Of a stretch of DNA of 64,000 nt, positions 20,883 to 32,616 are shown one piece after another; positions within the stretch are counted from its first letter, which is position 1, and each line of letters opens with the position of its first letter. The stretch lies in the NCBI GenBank assembly GCA_905147135.1, contig LR990046.1, positions 10,136,501 through 10,200,500 on the forward strand, read 5' to 3'. A program made the position numbers and the translations under genes. A model generated the notes under the pieces. It was not told the DNA's origin, made no database searches, and worked only from the letters and a program-made list of their open reading frames with translations. The DNA is from Blastobasis lacticolella (Eukaryota; Arthropoda; Insecta; Lepidoptera; Blastobasidae).

Positions 20883-21204
20883 ATAATTATTACTTTATGT
20901 AAATATATGATGATATTTAGATGTTTCTAAGTTTTAAAAATCAAATGAACAATGAAATTGTAATGAAAATCTCCCTTTTTAGGTGTCCTGTGCGGTAGGC
21001 AAACAGGCAGTATTTGTTGTTAGTTTAGCCTTTTAGATTATATCATCATCACCAATGTGTTCCAACCAACTTGGCCTCTCCTAATAAATGTATTAAACAA
21101 TTATATTTCGGATTAGAGTAAAAAACGCACAGGTATAGGCATTTTTTTTACTATATATGCAGGGTTTTTGTGGGACGATTCTAATACAAATCTTATGTTA
21201 ACAG
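20883..21204. other. no gene seen
   Basis: AT-rich. CTCCCTTTTTAG at about 20970-20981 is acceptor-like, but the following frame closes soon. Confidence 0.25.
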
Positions 21205-21293
21205 TGAAAGTCGACTGTGGTGGCGTCCGAGAGGTGCAGGCTTGCGGAAGCGGCGGTGGTGGAGTTCTGCAACTACTGACTACTGTAAATTAG
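21205..21293 (+). other. candidate terminal coding exon, unrecognised
   Basis: A TTATGTTAACAG acceptor-like site precedes 28 open codons ending at TAG 21291-21293: KVDCGGVREVQACGS, a Gly run, then LLTTVN. Its GC-rich coding-like composition in AT-rich flanks suggests a real last exon of a plus-strand gene. I do not recognise the protein. Confidence 0.3.
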
Positions 21294-21555
21294 ATAAAGC
21301 TATAATAGCTTTTCACCTGTCCCACCCACACTTGACACTAAGGCAATTCTCCCATTGCTTGACATACAATTTGGGTTCGTTTTCGTTTTAAATTGTAGAT
21401 TAGATTCAATTATTGATAGTTTACCAGCCCTAATTAAAATACAAGCAATGCCTACAATTACCGCCTTAACGAACTTAATGATATCTCACGGTACGTACAG
21501 TTGTCGAAAAAGTCGAAAATAATTAGCATTATTAGATATAATTATACCAAGTCTT

Positions 21556-21849
21556 TTGATTTACAAGTCTCCTGATGCACAACCTGCATTTAGTAGCCCC
21601 TCTGGCGAATCTTGCATCAACGGCACTCTTTCTAGCGGGTACGTCATAATGCAAAACTGGCGCGTCATGTCTGGCACGTCGTATAATGACGATACCGCGC
21701 AATCGAATTTAAATATAGGGAATCAAATCGCAAATATTGGCAACAAAATGTCACCCACATTTAGTAAGTTATTCATTATTCAGTGTCCGTGGTGCACAGT
21801 ATTTGTAACATACGTTAACTGTAAAATTTGTTTATTATCAATAATATAA
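21556..21849 (+). other. unrecognised open frame
   Basis: A 97-codon frame. Its first about 70 residues look coding-like (Ser/Asn-rich: SPSGESCINGTLSSGY, NIGNQIANIGNKMSPTFS). TTTAGTAAGTTATT at about 21758 could be a splice donor, after which the frame loses that character. No domain recognised. Confidence 0.25.
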
Positions 21850-22164
21850 AGTTTAATAATAGAACCAGTTAGAATGCTAACACTATTATTGTTGAAATGT
21901 CTAATCGCCAGTAGGATGAGAATGCCGCATAGTAAAGCAAAGAGTATTATTGGCACTAATACTAAGGACAAGGATATTTATAATATTTACCAGATACCCG
22001 TCCCGGCTATTCACAGGTTTACTTGACTTTTCTTTACTATATTAAGCATGTATGTTATACATATGTATAAATCATCGTTAATAAATGTTCTAACCGATGG
22101 TGAAAACTACATCAAAATCAGTTGCGTATTTACCCGGAAATGCATTCAGACAGACAATAATATG

Positions 22165-22340
22165 AATTAAAATCGCTTTCTGCGTCTGTCTGTCATTCTG
22201 TAGGTATGTATTTCCGCTAACTCCTAAATCACGCAACGGATTTTGATGCGGTTACCACCATCAGATAAAGAATTTCTTTCGGAAGATTTATATGAAAATT
22301 CGTTTATATTATTGTAAAAAAACCGAGATAACCAGTGTGA
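22165..22340 (+). repeat. TE tail (GCGTCTGTCTGTC type), copy 2
   Basis: AAATCGCTTTCTGCGTCTGTCTG, TATTTCCGCTAACTCC, ACGCAACGGATTTTGATGCGG. Matches 17440-17600. Confidence 0.6.
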
Positions 22341-23737
22341 AGCCGATGCGGGTCGCTGGTATAGTATAAAATGTAAGGAATATATTTGTAAAAATAACTA
22401 GTCAATCATTATTTACCTATAAAAGACTATTAAAGTATAGGTACTTGTACCTATAATACTTTAATTTATGTGACAAAAGTTCATGGAACTGAACTTCTAT
22501 TGTAACTTTTTTACTGTCATGCTTGTACGTTGTAACAAACATTAAGTATGTATATAAGAAAATATTTTTTTAGAGATAACTTGGCTCTGTAGGTTTCTCG
22601 TCGCTTCTTTCCCTATGGATAGATCCTTTTGTTGAAGCGGTGTTCGCCTACCTTTTCTTCCCACACTGGGAGCGTCCGCTCTGCGTTGGCTTCGGGACGG
22701 TGTAATAAACGGTGCCGCCGGCCGTTCGCGCACAGTGTTTTCGGCATCAGAAATAACGAAAATACAACCTTGTGTTTCCTTCCTTCTGATCCTTTATTAC
22801 CTCAAACGTTACTTTAAGTATATAAAAGATTCTAATTAAATAAATACATAATTTTCAATTTTGTACTTTTTTTCAAGAATGCATGAAACCCTTTTCCATC
22901 ACGTCGGCAGGGCGACCACTGTTGGACACCTTTCTCTTCCCTTCCTTACTGACTTTATACCTCTTGCATATATCGCATGTCCGTGACGGCGTCGAAGGCG
23001 ATCTTTACGGTCCCCCGTCCATCGCTTCGACGCCTGCGGTAGGCCACGTAGGCCACCCTTTGGTAGAAAAATTCCCTTACCTTCCTTACCTCCCTGTGTG
23101 CGCTAGTTCTATCTAAATTTTCTTGCTATATCTAATTTTCTTATGTACAACAATTTGTTTTATCTTTCTGTGTAAAGATAAACAACAAAAATAATGATAA
23201 TTCTATACATTTGTAATAATTATATGCATTATTACAAGCTTACAAGTAACGCCATCTATCGAGACACGCTGAAAGTAACTTATTAAAAGCGTGCTACTGA
23301 TCGAACCCCCGCGAGCAGGTCAATAAATAAAAATATATAAACACGTGAGCCAAGTACGCCGTCAAGGGTGGTACCTCCAACATCTGATAGTACGTCGCCA
23401 TCTTGAACCCATGTGGAATGCCATCATAGCAATTCGAATAGGCTCTTCCCAGTAAAAATGGATTGAAATGTATGATTTTGAACGGAATTGGAATTGGTTA
23501 TACTCGAACTTCATGGGAGTGAATTTCAAGTTCCGTTCTACTAACATAATTTTCCATCTTTACAGTTTGTTTTTATTTGATCTCGTTTTATAAATAAATT
23601 TAAAATTACAGAATACTTAGGGTACCTACACTCAAAATAACAAAATACGAAAATGATCTGAAAATATTTTATTAAGTTTATGAAGACCGATGTATTGATT
23701 TTATATTTTTATTTCTAGCTTTTTCCGTAACAGGTTC
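22341..23737. other. no confident gene; two GC-richer islands
   Basis: 22600-22790 and 22885-23105 are GC-richer and include CGTGACGGCGTCGAAGGCG and GCTTCGACGCCTGCGG, which are partly inverted to each other. They look like repeat DNA, but I could not match them inside the window. The rest is AT-rich without genes. Confidence 0.3.
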
Positions 23738-23845
23738 GGGGTACACTTGATCATGATCCAGGATTTTAGCACATCCGGTAATTACAGTAGAGCGGCTGAC
23801 ATTACCTCTGTGACCCTGTTTACAGCAGAACCTACCAGTTCAGCG
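23738..23845 (-). mobile_element. SINE-1 fragment
   Basis: CTTGATCATGATCCAGGATTT, then AATTACAGTAGAGCGGCTG. This is the inner part of SINE-1 on the minus strand, diverged and truncated at both ends. Confidence 0.55.
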
Positions 23846-24341
23846 ATATCACATTTTGACATCTACCACATTCCTAATAGGAGCGAATGTAGAGGGTCGA
23901 CTAAAGTCTTGGCAAAAGTTTCACGTTTTACTTGGCAACACTGAACTATTATGTACTGGCAATATTATGTACATTTTTCTCAACGAAAATGTATTTACGT
24001 ACCCACACCTGGCACGCACGTACAATAATACTGCAAACAAAAACAGATCTTACTATGTAAGCATAAGACTTGTATTTAAATGAAAAAGAGCCGCGGTCCG
24101 ATAGAGAGGTTTACCACACAGTCAATGTGTCCCTTTCCAATAAAATGAAAATCGTCAGACAGCTCTTTAAAAAAAAGTAGTTCAAAAACCACAATAGATC
24201 GTGTTAATTCGACACGATTTTCATGGTCTAGCTTCAGAGTCACGGCCTGGACTTGCGCGAGCGTGCTACAAATATATTTACACGGGGGCAAAAGAGACAA
24301 GTAGTTACCTGTTCCTCGAGTATTTTAAAGTATGCGTTCTG
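23846..24341. other. no gene seen
   Basis: Short ORFs on both strands only; no domain or repeat recognised. Confidence 0.3.
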
Positions 24342-24475
24342 GGGGCTTACCATGAGCTCTTATAGCAGGACCTAAAGAGAACTGCCCTGCTTAGAACGAG
24401 ACAGAAACGCTATACTTGTCACATAAGCTTGTCTTGTTCTGTTTAGGTCCTGCTATAAGAGTTCATGGTATGCCC
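24342..24475. repeat. long inverted repeat, MITE-like hairpin
   Basis: Arms of about 40 bp (about 24342-24381 and 24436-24475) match with about three mismatches. The shared core is CTCTTATAGCAGGACCTAAA and its complement. The loop is about 54 bp. No target duplication was confirmed. Confidence 0.7.
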
Positions 24476-24579
24476 TGTGTTTACGACGTTTTCAATAGAG
24501 AAGCTCGTGTTGTGTTTGAGTTTTTGGATATAGGATCCACAGGAACAGCGATCCGTTGTCTGGGGACTCTACCTCATAC

Positions 24580-24760
24580 TCATCATCATCCTAGCGCTTA
24601 TCCCAGACTAAGCCAGGGTCCGCTTTCCTACTCAATCTTTTTCACTTCGCCCGGTCTTTGGCATCCCCTTGTTGTAAGCCGTTGGCTCTTGCATTCGACT
24701 CAGCAATGTCAATCCATGCTTCTTCCCTGATCCCGGCTCTATGATTCCTCTCCCTCATAC
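24580..24760 (-). mobile_element. LINE 3' end (AGCGGACCCTGGCTTAG family)
   Basis: On the plus strand: ATCATCATCCTAGCGCTTATCCC, CTAAGCCAGGGTCCGCTTTCC, then GTTGTAAGCCGTTGGCTCTTG. This is the reverse of a common lepidopteran LINE end with an ATGATGATGA tail. A short plus-strand piece of the same end lies at 48550-48608. Confidence 0.7.
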
Positions 24761-25284
24761 TCACACAGGCTGAACTCTTTTTTCTAAATTGCAAATGTAG
24801 GTATTTATGTACATATTTAAATTCTTTTTTGTGTGAAGTATTTCCTTTTTATTCTTTTTGTGTAGGTAGGTAGAACAGTCAGGCAAGAAAGTCGTGAAAA
24901 GGAATGAATTTCTGATAAACTGAGTACATTTGCAGTCAAGTGAGATTGGTGGCAGATGAATGAAAAAAATTGTCGTAGACAATAGCTATAAGATAACTAT
25001 ATAATGGTATATAGGTATAAGTTTTTATTTTATCATGTATAATGGCACGTTTACAGAATTGCTTGACAGAATTCGGTTGCAAGGCGTGTTTTCTATTTCT
25101 GTCATCGAGTTTTAACACTATAATTCGTCTGAATGCTAAGTACGTACATGTTAATTAATATAAATATGCCAGCGCGTGCGCACCCATACCATCCACATAC
25201 TATATCATACCCACCTACTAAATGTATCGTGCTAAAATGACTTCATGTTATCAATTGTGTGATCCATTGTATTTGTAATTTTGT

Positions 25285-25370
25285 AGGATTACATACATAC
25301 ATAAAGCTCACGCCTGTGTCCCATAGGTGAAGCAGAGACTATGGACCACCACTTCGAACCCCAGTTTTTT
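25285..25370 (+). repeat. TE fragment (CTCACGCCTGTGTCCCATAGG)
   Basis: ACATACATACATAAAGCTCACG, CGCCTGTGTCCCATAGG, AAGCAGAGACTATGG and CACTTCGAACCCC follow the order of a very common lepidopteran repeat. Confidence 0.6.
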
Positions 25371-25737
25371 TAAGAACATTACTGATCTGATTTTGTAGGA
25401 TTTCTTCAATAAAATGATTTCTAGAAATAAAAATTGCTTGTTTTATTTGAATTTACAAACAGAATGTTTGGTTAGGAAAAACTAGAAAATCGGAAACCAA
25501 GTCTCCTTGGAAACCGAGACTCCTTGGTAGCTAAGCTGAATAAAACCTACTTGCAGAAAACTCTTTTTACCTTCCTGTCAAATTTATTGCACTCATGCAC
25601 GACTGAGGGAAAGAGATAGAGCTACATCCCTTAAATACACAAGGTTTGAGTGTGTGCGTGCGCACACACTCAAGCCTTATTGTGCACAGTATTTTGTATG
25701 AAGACGGTCGTCTGTTTATTAGTTCATAGTTTGTGCT

Positions 25738-25868
25738 TGCGGCTGCCGTCGCCGCCATGCTGCTTGTGACGTTGTCATAATAGTTGCAAGCCACCCGTCA
25801 GGTGGCGCACCAATCGACATCCAGGCCAAAGAGATGGACTAAGAGACTCATGATCATCTCCGACACGG
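25738..25868 (-). repeat. dispersed repeat B, copy 2 (5' part only)
   Basis: Identical by eye to 31905-32028 (CTTGCGGCTGCCGTCGCC ... GATCATCTCCGACA). The longest copy (31498-32030) joins this piece to the piece found at 13222-13640. Confidence 0.75.
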
Positions 25869-26319
25869 CTATCCTGCTATACACACGTCCTCGTGTGTTA
25901 TCTGTAACACGAAAACAACACAGCACAATACCATATTCGCTCGGTCACTCCTGACTCCACGGTGCTCAGACACCCAAAACTACTACTCACTCAAAATAAA
26001 ACTCAAAACCACCTTTCATTATCACTCGTCTTACTTTTGTAACCGGTAGGTGCTCTGCACTCTAACGTTTCAATACGAAACTGCCAAGGTCGTAATAGTA
26101 ACAACACTTTACTAAATATCTGTCAGCTCGTAGTCAATTCTTCGACCAAATCCCATTTGCATAAAATCAGAAGTAACACGGTATATCGGGTCCCTACATG
26201 TGAGAACACAGTCCGTCGGCTGTATGTAACTTTGCACTAACTGACATTTGTCTAACTGTTTGGTAATACAACTAAATTTGTAATAATTTGTGAGGGAACA
26301 GCGTAAATTCACCCACCCT

Positions 26320-26500
26320 TTTCACTATGCAAAAACGTCTGATTAGAATTATAGCCAATATTGAAACTACTGACAGTTGTAAATCTTATTTTATACACAC
26401 AAAATCCTCACTTAACCCTGTATTTACATATTGGTGGCTTGTAAATTTGTATGAAAATATCTCAAATTTGTTTTCTCTACCATTGTTCATCTCCACTAAT
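26320..26500 (+). pseudogene. non-LTR RT C-terminal scrap
   Basis: The frame reads LFTMQKRLIRIIANI, TTDSCKSYF and VFTYWWLVNLYENISNLF. This matches the thumb or C-terminal region of CR1/Jockey-type RTs (pattern xQKRxIRII...SC...L). Only about 60 residues remain, with no active site. Confidence 0.5.
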
Positions 26501-26904
26501 GTGTTATTACACTAACTTTTGAATTCATGACAATAATCAGCCCTGTAATTATCCACCACTCATCCCTGTGACTATATTGACCATCCTTGTTGATCATCTC
26601 TGTGATTATCGAACAATCATCCCCGCGACTACATGTTAGTCAACCATATGGCTTCCTATCGAATTTGCATGATTATAGAAACGTTAATACTAGCATCCTC
26701 TAACTGTCTGCATAAGTTTGCATTCAGTATCAAATCATCGCATATCATATGGGAACCTTCTACATTATTAAACAAATAATTACCTCTACTACCCAATACT
26801 AAAACATGTAAGTCATCATTTTAATACCAAAGACTCCAGAACATCAGACACAAAAAGGTATTGTTTTCTGTTTTATTTTCGATCCCCCACAGAATAATCC
26901 ACCC

Positions 26905-27004
26905 AGACTAGCAGACGCCACACAGGCCAGTAGATGCCACACAGGCCAGTAGATGCCATACAGGCCAGTAGATGCCACACAGGCCAGCAGATGCCACTCA
27001 GGCC
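26905..27004 (+). repeat. 19-bp minisatellite, 5 copies
   Basis: Unit GCCAGTAGATGCCACACAG repeated about five times with single changes. Confidence 0.9.
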
Positions 27005-28484
27005 GAAACAACCTACTTTATTACTCACTAAGTACGAACTGAATACCTAATATGTTACAACGGTCTGACCCTAGATCCTTTTTTTACTGCTTATCGTACG
27101 TTTAGAATTCGATAGAAGGTAGCCAGCAGGTAGTAGCATGCAGGCGCTACGTATTTGACGCAGGTACTTAACATCGTACGTGTACCCACGAAAGTAATAA
27201 CATTGGCTGTAACAGTACCTACCACCCAATATTTATGTTATCCATACATTTTATTTAAATAACAATATTATCATGGTACCCCACGACTTCAGGTTACTTT
27301 AACAGATTGCGGAAAAACGAGCTTAATAATTTATTTACTATACAGAGGAAGAAGAACTATATAGAGGAAATATAACTCGACGCTATCGAGTAGTCTATAA
27401 CTTTAATAAGCCGCCTTCGTTATGGTACATCATTTACAATTAGTCGGTTTACACCGTCTATGTTTGGTGTCACTGAAGGAGGGCGCTAGGTCTTTCTCCG
27501 AAACGTCATTATTTTCATTTCACAACCGAGACATATTAGTTTCTTTTTCCGTCACGTTCCTTCTTATCCATGTTCCATTGTTGGCGACATTCCATTTCTG
27601 TCACAGAATACTACATCCTTACGGTATTGCTGCATAAAATGCAGAACTAGCGCCACAATAAAATTGACAAGTCACCTCTGTTGCGGTCAAGCTATATAAA
27701 AATTACACAACTGAATACAATTTGCAATTATCGTTAAACTGTGACTTTTTTTTACTAACGTAATATTCAATAACTTTCAACAAAACCCAAATAATAACTT
27801 GTTATCGGTAATCAAAATATTATCTGTTAGAAATTGTATGAAAAGCTACACCTGTCGCACACCCCAATAAACGCACGCCACTCAAAGACAGATAAAGACA
27901 GAAGATATACACCTACGCCTTCGAATAGGGACATACAAAACTGTATGCTCTGTTCGATTCGACACGAATATAATGAAGGAGTATCATAGTTTGCTATCTA
28001 TTTCATTTCATATTTCATATTTATTTATTTGCTGTCCAATGGTACATAAGGTCTTAATAATTAACAAGATTCTCATTTAAGAAACTGCAGTAAGTTGATA
28101 GTATTTATGATAAGTCTGAATTGGAACCTTACGGTAGGTACTTGGGTACTCGAAGTTCTACATTATAAAAATAACAAAATCATGTCATGTATGTCCTATC
28201 CACGAGACACGTATTACCAAAGGAAACAATAATAGTACCAACCATCGAGCAATCACAAAATAACCAGATCATCATTAGGTACTTGTCTTTTTTTACATAC
28301 AACGCTTTTGTACATAGCTTGAAACAGTCAGCATCTGGTGGTTCCGCGCCTATAGCATTCATCGGCACGGTAAGCCAAGGTACCTAACCCCAAGGGGTAG
28401 ATAAAATAACAATTAATTTCTGCGCCTAATAACAATTAATCACCATGAAACAAGCTTTGAGAAAATAAAATTATCACATAAAAC
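27005..28484. other. no gene seen
   Basis: About 1.5 kb without recognised features. Short frames (27422-27637; 28180-28387 on both strands) show no domain and are probably chance. Confidence 0.3.
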
Positions 28485-28721
28485 CTAGTATTCAATCAAA
28501 CTAACCATACCTTGCTCGGCAGACGTTACGCTGTTAATCATCGACAAAGTATTTAACCAGATTGAACCAAAGTAGATCACATAACTAAAGTGTGTACAAA
28601 TACGCTTTGCCCATAAAATAAGGTACCAATCTCTTTTGCTTTTCCCTATACTTTTCATAAAAGTCAAGAATGAGGTGTAATCAGCTGTTCGTGCGAAATC
28701 GGCCATTTTTGTTTGTAACAA
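28485..28721 (-). other. small unrecognised ORF
   Basis: 78 codons with a favourable start context (AAGATGGCC, giving MADFARTADYTSFLTF). The mid-part is aromatic-rich and could be membrane-like. It may be a small first exon or a chance frame; no domain is recognised. Confidence 0.2.
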
Positions 28722-29684
28722 TTATTGATTTTTTAGGTTTGTCGTAGCCATTTATCCATTATTTACCACACCGCATTTGTGAATAATGTTTTTCAAAAAC
28801 CATATTTCAGTGTACCCTGGCATAAACCGGGCCTGATCTCTATAATGATGTTGATTATTTTACCACACATAACTCTTCTAAAACCCTTCGTAATCCTTTA
28901 TAATGAAACCGTAGAACTATTGTCAATGACTTCTACATAATGGACCAGTTCATTGACCAAAGGGAATAGCCCCATGTCATTGGAGCGTAAACTGCAATTG
29001 CGCTCCAACTACATCTCAGTTTCATTTCTGTGATCTCAGTGACGTTTTGGCCACGTATACGAATGGTTGTTACTTTACAATTTAAGAATGCCGAACTGCG
29101 TTGGAAACACATGCACTAATTCCGATAAACAGTAACCAAAAACAAGAATGGAGTATCTTTTTTCCGTAAATTATAAGAAATATCATATATCACTTGTAAA
29201 ACTTATATTTTTAGCATTTCCAATAAATATTTAAGTGTTTATTGCTACATTATTAAACGGCCATGATTAGTTGGTATGTTCAATCAAATTCAATGCACGC
29301 CACCCGCTTATTTTTTATTTGGCAGTCTTACATATATGCGCACGATGTGACTTTGCACCAGCGGCATAATGCCGTTGATTTTGTTTTCGTGAAAGTAATA
29401 TTATTATAGATAAAAATAGATAACAGATGAGTATACAAAATAATCAATAACAGTAATATCGTTATGTAATGTAGCTTCAAAGCAGTCAACATATCAATAA
29501 AAACTTGTAAATGTGTTAAATCGGTTAAGAATTCTACAACAACAAAAGTGGTATAATTTTAAAGGAGGTAAAATGATAAAGATAAGGTTGGAATTGAGGG
29601 TTTGATTTGTAATTGACGAATCCCAATTATAACTGTTTAGAAATTTATATTTAAGGCATTACGTTTCAACAATTTTGTACGCTT
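28722..29684. other. no gene seen
   Basis: AT-rich intergenic sequence with no recognised coding or repeat content. Confidence 0.3.
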
Positions 29685-29885
29685 TTACCATGTTATATCT
29701 GGCGCAATGGCAAGATTTATGACTGACGTCTATTTCAGTGCTTTAAACCGGTGGCCAAAACTGGAACTAAGTGTTGCCATATTGAAATGGTATGTCATTG
29801 CCAGCAACAGCGACGCTGTCACCGGGTCAAATAAGTTTGTGGCACAAGAGACTGCGCCATTATATTTAATATGTTTATAAAATAT
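29685..29885 (+). repeat. dispersed repeat Q, copy 1
   Basis: Aligns with 30890-31080. Shared phrases are ATGTTATATCTG, GGAACTAAGTGTTGCC, AGCGACGCTGTCACC and GTTTGTGGCAC. The copies are diverged by perhaps 20%. Confidence 0.65.
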
Positions 29886-29974
29886 CAAGTATCGATACAG
29901 CACAATTAATTTATACACTCAAAGTTCAAATTTAAGTTGAAATAAATGCATTTTAAGTAAAAGCACGCAATGTA

Positions 29975-30266
29975 AAGCGTGTAGGCCGGCCGGCCGCACA
30001 GGGTCAGTGGCCACTGCTCACGTGGGCCAGCGAGAGGCGTGCGCTGGACGATGTACATTGCGCGTCGCTCAAGTTCAAGTTCAAAATTTATTTATTGATT
30101 AGGACATTAAATATCTCTTTCAATCGTCAAAAAGGGGTGGGGTAGGAAAGTAGGAAGGAAACACACAGTGACACGCTGACCGCCCTATGGCCGTAGATAA
30201 CGTATCCCTCGCCAACCACGACCGAACCGTGCTCGACAATGCTCGGCAGAGCCGGAACGCTATGTT
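29975..30266 (-). repeat. GC-rich block and LINE-3'UTR-like stretch
   Basis: GGCCGGCCGGCCGC at about 29985, then AAGTTCAAAATTTATTTATTG with CAATCGTCAAAAA. The latter resembles the start of the LINE end at 34155-34220. Repeat P follows directly, as it does within that LINE. Probably a related UTR fragment. Confidence 0.35.
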
Positions 30267-30267
30267 A

Positions 30268-30555
30268 TATTATATAGGTATGTCTAGTGTAATTAAGAAA
30301 GACCACCTAAAACTACAGCAAGAGTAAGCCAGTCCACCAAGGCAGCACCCGTTCACGAGTATAACGCAGGGCCCAGCCATCGTCCAATTCAACCATATTT
30401 GAGGGAAAAGAGCGACCCGGCCCCCACGCCACCGCCAGACAGACTTTTAAGTGAGCGTGCATTACACATGTTGTATGTGGTAGGTAGTCGCTACCACCCT
30501 ACTCTATCCTATCCCTTTCCTATCGCTACCTTACCCCTACCCTATCGCAATTAAT
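30268..30555 (+). repeat. dispersed repeat P, copy 2, with CCCTAC tail
   Basis: Matches 5335-5600 through GTTCACGAGTATAACGCAGG, AGCGACCC and CTACTCTATCCTATCCCT, again ending in a CCCTAC-type run. Confidence 0.75.
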
Positions 30556-30889
30556 TATTTATTTTAGGTAGCGAAATTATGAAGTCATTTCCGCGGATAT
30601 GTTTCTTGGGGAAAGTTGTTCAGTTTCATGGGTAGAATATGGGGTTTCCACTAATGCTAGCGGTCTTTTTACACCTGTATTTCCATGAATCCATCGATGC
30701 ATTACACATGGCCATTAAATGCGGGTAGAACAGAAAAAAAATACTTAATACTGTGATACGTTTAGTACAGCATAACTCTGAACGAACTAAAATTTTTAAC
30801 TGGCGCCTTACTTACTTTTATTCAGCTCGAAAATAGCTATCCAACGACGTATTACACATAGCTATTGGAATGGTTACCACTGTCCATAC

Positions 30890-31080
30890 AAATTCTTGTA
30901 CGCGTTAACAATGTTATATCTGACGGCTTGACAAGATTGTTGACAAACCTTTTCGACCCGGTGGTCAAAACCGGAACTAAGTGTTGCCGTTTTGAAATGT
31001 AATGTCAATGAAAACAATAGCGACGCTGTCACCCGGTCAGACATGTTTGTGGCACTGTAGACAGCGCAGTTTTATTTACT
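30890..31080 (+). repeat. dispersed repeat Q, copy 2
   Basis: Second copy of 29685-29885 in the same orientation about 1.2 kb downstream. Confidence 0.65.
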
Positions 31081-31497
31081 ATGGTAACCGTCAGAGTTAT
31101 TTGTTCGCTCAACCGGTTCCAGGGTATTTATTTCTATGACTATTGTACAATTATTTTCCAGATTGCTAGACTCCGTCACCAAGTTGGTGCATCGAAACTC
31201 AGTACTTAGTAACTTTCATCTTAGTTCGTTACACATTATTTGTGAAAACAGCGATTCTCTCACAAGTAAACATGGTTCGACTCACCGAATGCAAAATTTC
31301 AGCGTGTATGCCTTGTAGGTTGTAAGTTGTACGTAATTATGGACCAACCACGAACCAGCACTCTCTCTTGTGTTTCACCAGACTTTTGTCATTTCGTCGT
31401 ATCTTCCGCCGCTCAGCATTTCGTACACGCAGTTTATTTGGCATGAAAAAAATAAGATCGAGCATTAACATTGTGGACGTGAAGATCTCTATCCCAC
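31081..31497. other. no confident gene
   Basis: Small frames on both strands run into repeat B (31337-31625). I see no domain. Confidence 0.3.
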
Positions 31498-32030
31498 TTC
31501 TGATGTCGGGGAAAGACTGGAGAAGACTCGCCCATGAGCGAGTAATGGCCATCAGAACGTATTTATCGGGATTTCGTAGCAATAAAGGGGTATCTATAGT
31601 GTTTAAGAATGTATTGTCAAATTAAAGCCACATTTACGAGTTTACAATTGTAGCCGAAACCCGCGGGTTATTTACAAAACCCTCCACCACCCATGGCCAA
31701 TCTCATCAGGCCGATCCGCGGGAGATGCGCCGGGGCTCTTGCTAGTTGCCACATACGCACAGCTTGACTCCCTACACATTGTTAACAGTACATCCTGCAC
31801 TCACGTTTCTATTTTCTGGAGCTTTCACGCATCTCTTTAACGCATCAGGATTTACGCTTCTTCGCTCTTGAATGGTTTCTACTTCTTGGTCCCAATATCC
31901 TTGCGGCTGCCGTCGCCGCCATGCTGCTTGTGACGTTGTCATAATAGTTGCAAGCCACCCGTCAGGTGGCGCACCAATCGACATCCAGGCCAAAGAGATG
32001 GACTAAGAGACTCATGATCATCTCCGACAT
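31498..32030 (-). mobile_element. dispersed repeat B, longest copy
   Basis: Contains in one piece the segments seen separately at 13222-13640 and 25738-25868. On the minus strand a 74-codon frame (31993-31772) includes GWLATIMTTSQAAWRRRQ and YWDQEVETIQERRSVNPDA, followed by the conserved non-coding part. It reads like the C-terminus and 3'UTR of a TE protein; the family is unrecognised. Confidence 0.65.
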
Positions 32031-32190
32031 ATATGTAAAATTTCATACAGATAGTGGTCGACTAACAGATCAACGCATAAGCAATAAACCAACCACCTAC
32101 GAAATCGACTACTTCAATATAGATTGCTCATGATAATCTAAACATCTCATTGACACCTCCAGCTCCGCGGTCCGTGACCCCGCCGACGGC

Positions 32191-32422
32191 ACTGTACCTG
32201 CTCCGACTTCACTGTGACGTGACGGCGATGTACATCATGGTGGCGAAGTACCTAACATCAAAAGCACTAAACAATACATCATACAAGTCCAGTCCCCAAA
32301 TTGAAACTGTACCTGCTCCGACTTCATTGTGACGTGACTGCGAAGTACATCATGGTGGCGAAGTACCTAACATCAAGAGCACTAAACAATACATCATGCG
32401 AGTCCAGTCCCCAAATTGAAAC
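32191..32422 (+). repeat. 115-bp tandem repeat, 2 copies
   Basis: ACTGTACCTGCTCCGACTTC at 32191 and 32306. The copies share CATCATGGTGGCGAAGTACC and AAGCACTAAACAATACATCAT. A few substitutions separate them. Confidence 0.85.
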
Positions 32423-32616
32423 TGAGCCATGGACGTGACTACATCTTATTCGTTCGTGGTATGGTTACCGACAAAGGGCTGAGAAGAAATAGATATGGAC
32501 CCCCAGTACTAACGAATACCGACACAACACCTACTCAGCAGTATACAGGCGCTAGTTAAGCAATTGTAATATTTAGATTTATAATAAGACACTGTTATAT
32601 GTTACTAATTATATTA

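Noticed and set aside
20581..20883. 100-codon minus-strand ORF as a gene (also 51214-51714, 41438-41650, 43927-44139)
   Set aside because: All are translations of the dispersed repeat A, present in both orientations.
26905..27004. CRISPR-like array
   Set aside because: A head-to-tail 19-bp minisatellite without spacers, in a eukaryotic genome.
27422..27637. 71-codon plus ORF, hydrophobic
   Set aside because: No domain, no splice or promoter context; T-rich composition gives hydrophobic residues by chance.
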